Assembly: GCA_947481635.1 (NCBI GenBank)
Contig: CANKHJ010000018.1
Span: 1 to 39,042 of the forward strand
Length of the DNA: 39,042 nt
From: Bradyrhizobiaceae bacterium
Lineage (GTDB): Bacteria; Pseudomonadota; Alphaproteobacteria; Rhizobiales; Xanthobacteraceae
Direction of reading: 5' to 3'
Positions 35,291 through 39,042 of this stretch are shown here, one piece after another. The first letter of the stretch is position 1, and the number at the start of each line of letters is the position of its first letter. Below the pieces are notes generated by a model, which did no database searches, had not been told where the DNA came from, and saw only the letters and a list, made by a program, of their open reading frames with translations. A program made the translations under genes and the position numbers.

Positions 35291-35408
35291 CGGCCTTCCA
35301 CGCTCGCTGCCGAACGACGCCTCAAGTCATGAATAGAACGGCGCGCCCGGGGTTAATGCTCCGGGCGCGACCGTATGATCGCGCACCAATCAACAACAGG
35401 AGGAACGC

Positions 35409-35915
35409 GTGACGTCCAGAGGATCCCTATTGACTATATGTGCCGCGACCTTGGCCCTGGCCGCGATGACAACGCCGTCCGCTGCGCAAGGCGTGTTGCA
35501 GACCAAGCGGCTTTCGTCGGAACTGGCGAACGAAGCGGTGGCGGAGGCGGTCGCCGCCTGCAAGCGGATGAAATACGCGGTCACCGCGGTGGTCCTCGAT
35601 ATCGGCGGCGTGCGCCAGGCGATGCTGCGCGGCGATGGCGCCACCATCCACTCGCTCGATAGCTCGCATCACAAGGCCTATACCGCGCTCACCTACGAGA
35701 CCGACTCGATCGAGTTGGTCAAGCGCATGCAGAATGTCGGCCCCGCTTCGCTGCAGGCGAAACTGCCGAACATCGCGCTGGCCCAGGGTGGCGTCGTGAT
35801 CAAGGTCGGCGACGAAGTGATCGGCGCGATCGGCGTCGGCGGCGCGCCGGGCCAGGACTTCGATACGCAATGCGCGCGCGCCGGCATTGACAAGATCAGC
35901 AACCGGATGAAATGA
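35409..35915 (+). CDS. Exported GlcG/HbpS-like heme-binding-family protein
   Basis: A 168-residue protein from a GTG start (CAGGAGG ahead of 35409). A signal peptide (MTSRGSLLTICAATLALAAMTTPSAAQ, cleavage near SAA-Q) leads into one GlcG/HbpS domain (PF03928), with AVTAVVLDIGGVRQAMLRGDGA, SSHHKAYTALTYETDS and GGVVIKVGDEVIGAIGVGGAPG. The family includes HbpS, a secreted redox-sensing heme binder in Streptomyces; in that protein a Thr/His surface is important. Here SSHHKAY is in a comparable place. Heme binding is therefore possible, not proven. It lies 118 bp after msrP in the same direction. Confidence 0.85.
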   Translation: MTSRGSLLTICAATLALAAMTTPSAAQGVLQTKRLSSELANEAVAEAVAACKRMKYAVTAVVLDIGGVRQAMLRGDGATIHSLDSSHHKAYTALTYETDSIELVKRMQNVGPASLQAKLPNIALAQGGVVIKVGDEVIGAIGVGGAPGQDFDTQCARAGIDKISNRMK

Positions 35916-35951
35916 CTTTGGGCCGGCTCGTTTTTCGGTCAGGGAGTTATC

Positions 35952-36389
35952 ATGTCATCGGTCAAGGCTGCGCAAGCGCGCATCATCATGGATGTTGCGC
36001 TGAAGAAGGGGCATGAGCTGAACATGAAGCCGCTTGCCATCTCGGTGCTCGACGCCGGCGGCAATCTGGTCGGCTTCCTGCGGGATGACATCGCCTCGAT
36101 CATGCGGTTCGAGATTTCGTCCGGCAAAGCCTATGCCTGCCTCGGGATGGGGATGGGCGGACGCGACCTGTTGGCGCGCTCGGCGCAGATGCCGGTGTTC
36201 ATGAATGCGCTGCAGGCGCGATCTCCCAAGGGCTTCTTTCCAATGCGCGGCGGCGTGCTGATCCGCGACGCGGCTGGCGAGATCATCGGCGCGGTTGGCG
36301 TGTCGGGGGATACGTCTGAACACGACGAGCTCTGCGCGATTGCCGGAATCGAGGCGGCAGCCCTGAAGGCCGACGCCGGAACGGCGTAA
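35952..36389 (+). CDS. Cytoplasmic GlcG/HbpS-like protein
   Basis: A 145-residue GlcG/HbpS-domain protein without a signal peptide. It begins MSSVKAAQARIIMDVALKKG and carries LAISVLDAGGNLVGFLRDD and ISSGKAYACLGMGMGG, then GGVLIRDAAGEIIGAVGVSGDTSEHDE. AGGGAG precedes the ATG. It is 36 bp from the stop of the exported paralogue, so the two are very likely co-transcribed. Its His content at the presumed heme site is lower (no HH pair), so ligand or oligomerisation partner may differ. Other GlcG-type members are small-molecule or vitamin-binding proteins; the role here is unknown. Confidence 0.83.
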   Translation: MSSVKAAQARIIMDVALKKGHELNMKPLAISVLDAGGNLVGFLRDDIASIMRFEISSGKAYACLGMGMGGRDLLARSAQMPVFMNALQARSPKGFFPMRGGVLIRDAAGEIIGAVGVSGDTSEHDELCAIAGIEAAALKADAGTA

Positions 36390-36660
36390 GTTCAACGGCG
36401 CACGCGGTGTCATGACCGGGCAAAGTCGTCCGAGGACGGCTTCGCTTCGCTCGCTGATGTTGGTGCCGGGGCCGATGCTTTGGCAGCGCCGAGCAAGACT
36501 TCGCGAAAAAGGTTGCTGTGCCGACGCAATGCACGCACCGGTTCCATTCCGCGAAGGAGCCCGACGCAACATCGAGCGAACCAACAAGGTCTCGCGATGT
36601 CGTCGCTCCTACTTGCCGCTTTACAAGGCATGACATCGTGCGGCAATCTGGCACAGACAG

Positions 36661-36690
36661 TGCCCCCGCTTCAAACGCCGGGGGCATTCT
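36661..36690 (+). terminator. Orphan rho-independent-like terminator
   Basis: Arms tgcccccg (36661-36668) and cgggggca (36679-36686) are perfect complements around a 10-base loop and are followed by ttcttgttgg, a moderate U-run on the plus strand. It is too far (270 bp) from the stop at 36389 to be an ordinary 3' end, so it may end a small RNA or a long 3' UTR. Confidence 0.7.
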
Positions 36691-36766
36691 TGTTGGGCTT
36701 GGGGGCGGATTCGACGTCGTGTCGTCGGATCGGGGACTAAGAAAAATTCGATTGTCGGGTCGCGCT

Positions 36767-36834
36767 GTCAGTCTTTGACGAGCGCGCAGTCCGAACGTCG
36801 GCGCCAGATCGTGAGTGACGGCGCAAAGACTGAC
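36767..36834. repeat. 11-bp perfect inverted repeat, widely spaced
   Basis: gtcagtctttg at 36767-36777 is matched by caaagactgac at 36824-36834, with 46 bp between. It lies 213 bp upstream of the surface-protein start. It could be a pair of half-sites for a regulator or the base of a leader-RNA stem. Confidence 0.55.
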
Positions 36835-37046
36835 CTCGTTTCGAAATCGTGCGAGCGGTTCTGTCTGCAGGCCCTGATGCCGACACGGTGTCCGGGGACT
36901 CATGATTCTTTTCGCAGCGGCAACGTCCGCGCCCGCCCAATGCGCAGCCCTTCGGCCGCGCGTCCCCCTTTGCCGTTCCATCTTCCAGCTCAACTGCCTC
37001 GGCTGATGCGAGCCCGCTCGCGCACGACACAAGAATGGGGAAGACA

Positions 37047-39042
37047 ATGAGCGCCAATCAGACGACCCTCCAGGTCGATTTCGTTTCAGAATCGGCCGCC
37101 TACGAGAGCACCTTCGGCTGGTATAATCGGGTGACCGGCGTTGGCGGGATTCTGTTTGCAGATGTCGAGCAGGAAGGACGCAACGCGCCGCTGGTCGCAG
37201 GCCAGTCATCCACGACATTCACGGTCGACACCGCCGACCTCGGCAATATCGAGTATTTCCTGATTGCCGACGGGTTCAACCAGAACCGGGCAAGCGATCT
37301 CGCTGGGCCGATCAAGGTTATCCAGCTCAGCAACGGGACCTGGGCGGTCTCGCGCGCCGATTCCAGCGGTAACGTCATCACTAGGAACGGCCAGCCCGAC
37401 ACGCTCGATGGGCTGGGCGCGGACGCGTTCTTCACCGAGAAGGCGAAGAACGAGGGCGGCGTCGATCACGCCTCCTCGACGATCGGTTCCAACCAGACCG
37501 CGACGACGCTCGCCGGCGACACCGCGGATGGCGCAATCGGCCAGATCGCGTGGGAGGATCTGGCGGCCACCAGGAAGGCGAACGGCACGTGGAGCGCGCC
37601 GGGCGATGCCGACTACAACGACGCCGTCTTCAAGGTATCGATCAAGAACGACAACCCTGACGCAAAGAATGACAGCGTCACGGTCGGTGAAGATGCCGGC
37701 CCGACGGCAATCAATGTGCTGGCGAATGATTCGGATCGGAACGGGGATTCGATCAAGGTTGTCTCGGTCGGCGGCAATACCTTGGGCACGGTCAGCATCG
37801 CAGCCGGCGGCGCCGGCATCGTCTTCAACCCCGGGGCAGCGTATCAGTATCTGGGAGCGGGCGAGACCAGGACCGAAACCTTCACCTACACCATCGACGA
37901 TGGTCACGGCGGAACCGACACCGCCTCGGTGACGGTGCAGATTGCCGGGGCCAACGATGCGCCCGTGATCGACGCCGCCGTTCTGGCAGGCGCGGTGAAC
38001 GAACGGGCAGACGGGGCAGCCGGCGAGAATACCGCGACATTGACCTCGACCGGGACGATGTCCTTCGCTGACGTGGATCTCACGGATTCTCATACTGTCG
38101 TCGTGACGCCGAGCGCTGCGGGCTATCGGGGCGCGCTCACCGCTGTCGTCAGCAATGCCGCGACCGGCGATGGAGCCGGCGTCGTCACCTGGACCTATTC
38201 CGTCAACGACGCCGCGATCGACAATCTGGCCGCCGGCCAGGCGCTGAGCCAGACCTACAAGGTCGCGATCAGCGACGGTCGCGGCGGGACCGCGTTCCAG
38301 AACGTCACCATCACCATCAATGGCGCCAACGACGCGCCGGTCATTACCGCTGCGGTGTCGTCCGGCAAGGTCACCGAACTGGCGGATGGAGCGGCCGGCG
38401 AGAACGCCACGACGCTGACCGCGACCGGAACGATCTCCTTCTCCGATGTGGACCTCACCGATACGCATACCATCGCCATCACGCCGGCCAGCTCGGGCTA
38501 TCGCGGCACACTCAACGCCGTCGTCAGCAACGCCGCGACCGGCGATGGGGCAGGGGTGGTCAGCTGGACCTACTCCGTCAACGATGCCGCCCTCGACGAT
38601 CTCGTCGCGGGACAGACCCTGACCCAGACCTACAGCGTCAAGGTCAATGACGGTCATGGCGGCGTCGTCGAGCAGGCGGTTACGATCAAGATCAAGGGCG
38701 CGGCCGACGGGTCGGTCAACGTCGCACCGCTGACGAACGACACATCGGCGGTCGGGACGGAAGACACCGCGGTCATCGTTGCGCTGACCGGCTCCGACTC
38801 CGACGGCAGCGTCGCCTCGTTCAAGATCACCGCCCTGCCCGCCAATGGGACGCTCTATGGCGATGCCGCGCTGACGCTGGTCCTGGCGGTCAACAGCACC
38901 GTGGCCGCGAGCGGAAATGCCGCCAGTGTGTATTTCAAGCCGAATGCCGATTGGAACGGAACGACATCGTTTCAGTATGCGGCAATCGACAATGGCGGCC
39001 TGCAGGATGCGACCCCGGGGATCGCCTCGATCGCGATCAGCC
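37047..39042 (+). CDS. Large DUF4114/VCBS-repeat surface or secreted protein, partial
   Basis: The ATG at 37047 has GGGGAAG upstream; the frame is open for 665 codons to the window edge, so the C-terminus is missing. The N-terminal domain (about 60-200) reads as DUF4114, with EYFLIADGFNQN and DADYNDAVFKVSI near residues 70 and 188. A cadherin-like domain covers 205-300 (VLANDSDRNGDSIKVV). Two VCBS-type tandem repeats of 125 residues follow (301-425 and 426-550), and a further cadherin/Ig-like domain from 551 (ALTGSDSDGSVASFKI). Calcium-binding D-x-D and NDG motifs occur throughout. There is no N-terminal signal peptide, which fits type I secretion through a C-terminal signal outside the window. 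It is probably an RTX-type adhesin. Secretion genes are not seen. Confidence 0.88.
   Translation, partial: MSANQTTLQVDFVSESAAYESTFGWYNRVTGVGGILFADVEQEGRNAPLVAGQSSTTFTVDTADLGNIEYFLIADGFNQNRASDLAGPIKVIQLSNGTWAVSRADSSGNVITRNGQPDTLDGLGADAFFTEKAKNEGGVDHASSTIGSNQTATTLAGDTADGAIGQIAWEDLAATRKANGTWSAPGDADYNDAVFKVSIKNDNPDAKNDSVTVGEDAGPTAINVLANDSDRNGDSIKVVSVGGNTLGTVSIAAGGAGIVFNPGAAYQYLGAGETRTETFTYTIDDGHGGTDTASVTVQIAGANDAPVIDAAVLAGAVNERADGAAGENTATLTSTGTMSFADVDLTDSHTVVVTPSAAGYRGALTAVVSNAATGDGAGVVTWTYSVNDAAIDNLAAGQALSQTYKVAISDGRGGTAFQNVTITINGANDAPVITAAVSSGKVTELADGAAGENATTLTATGTISFSDVDLTDTHTIAITPASSGYRGTLNAVVSNAATGDGAGVVSWTYSVNDAALDDLVAGQTLTQTYSVKVNDGHGGVVEQAVTIKIKGAADGSVNVAPLTNDTSAVGTEDTAVIVALTGSDSDGSVASFKITALPANGTLYGDAALTLVLAVNSTVAASGNAASVYFKPNADWNGTTSFQYAAIDNGGLQDATPGIASIAIS
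37947..38321 (+). repeat. VCBS tandem repeat unit 1
   Basis: A 375-bp unit coding 125 residues, beginning GANDAPVID. It is in phase with the next unit. By hand count the two share about 88 of 125 residues, including the unchanged run VVSNAATGDGAGVV. Confidence 0.85.
38322..38696 (+). repeat. VCBS tandem repeat unit 2
   Basis: The second 375-bp unit, beginning GANDAPVIT and ending IKIK. It directly abuts unit 1 without a linker. The sequence after 38697 is no longer a copy: it starts GAADGSVNVAP and reads as a different domain. Confidence 0.85.

Larger units (their letters stand above)
36390..37046. other. Unexplained 657-bp intergenic region before the surface-protein gene
   Basis: No convincing gene is seen on either strand. 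The stretch contains a clear hairpin terminator at 36661-36690, 270 bp after the last upstream stop, and a perfect 11-bp inverted repeat at 36767-36834. It also has a locally AT-richer stretch at 36738-36755 (aagaaaaattcgattg), which may hold the promoter for the surface-protein gene. Two open frames on the minus strand (36410-36646 and a 311-codon one at 36283-37218) cross the terminator and the flanking genes. They have no recognisable domain and look like chance frames or decayed sequence. Confidence 0.5.

Noticed and set aside
36283-37218. A 311-codon minus-strand frame covering the intergenic region and both gene ends
   Set aside because: It overlaps the HbpS-like and surface-protein genes and crosses the terminator. 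It is Arg/Ser/Pro-rich and I recognise no domain, though a decayed gene cannot be ruled out.
37206-38657. A 483-codon minus-strand frame opposite the VCBS gene
   Set aside because: It mirrors the repeat structure of the plus-strand gene and lacks any known motif.

Overview
This window is GC-rich chromosomal DNA from an alphaproteobacterium, most likely a Hyphomicrobiales member of the Bradyrhizobium / Rhodopseudomonas / Xanthobacteraceae kind. The evidence is strong third-position GC bias with very long antisense open frames, three orphan Bug/TctC solute receptors, many oxidoreductases and GSTs, and a palindromic cgtcatgccc...gggcatccacg repeat of a type I associate with these genomes. No tRNA, rRNA, IS element, prophage or CRISPR array is visible. 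Gene order is mosaic: short operons on both strands, usually ended by GC-rich hairpins.

Left part (1-10.9 kb). A minus-strand operon encodes an ABM-fold protein, a beta-class-like GST and a MetE-like zinc methyltransferase that runs off the left edge. It is followed by a secreted DUF4394 protein, an LtrA membrane protein, a periplasmic L,D-transpeptidase, a small membrane protein and an alpha/beta hydrolase translationally coupled to a SemiSWEET transporter. A second SemiSWEET lies 1.2 kb further on, with a CorA/ZntB-like channel on the opposite strand between them. An aldo/keto reductase, a small cysteine-rich CWC protein and a secreted metallo-beta-lactamase-fold hydrolase follow.

Middle part (11-23 kb). 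A secreted SH3-like protein diverges from the first Bug receptor. Next come two LLM flavin monooxygenases in one operon, a DUF486 membrane protein, an ABC exporter half-transporter, a PQQ-type sugar dehydrogenase, a small membrane protein and a second GST. A ParDE toxin-antitoxin pair (TTG-started antitoxin, 14-bp overlap) and an aspartate aminotransferase close this part.

Right-middle (23-31 kb). A minus-strand cluster (amidohydrolase, family III CoA-transferase, enoyl-CoA hydratase-like protein, Bug receptor) looks like an uptake and CoA-dependent degradation unit for an unknown carboxylic acid. A small secreted OB-like protein, a third Bug receptor and a formylglycine-type sulfatase with a CSATR core follow.

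Right end (31-39 kb), all on the plus strand. It holds an EF-G-like GTPase that lacks the catalytic His of the G3 motif, an EAL-domain phosphodiesterase, a periplasmic MsrP without an adjacent MsrQ, and two tandem GlcG/HbpS-like proteins (one exported, one cytoplasmic). A 657-bp intergenic region with an orphan terminator precedes the 5' part of a large DUF4114/VCBS repeat surface protein that runs off the right edge.

I found no clear multi-gene system of an undescribed type. The best leads are the MsrP-HbpS-HbpS group, the unexplained 36.4-37.0 kb intergenic region, the paired SemiSWEETs around a CorA channel, and several enzymes with substituted catalytic motifs.
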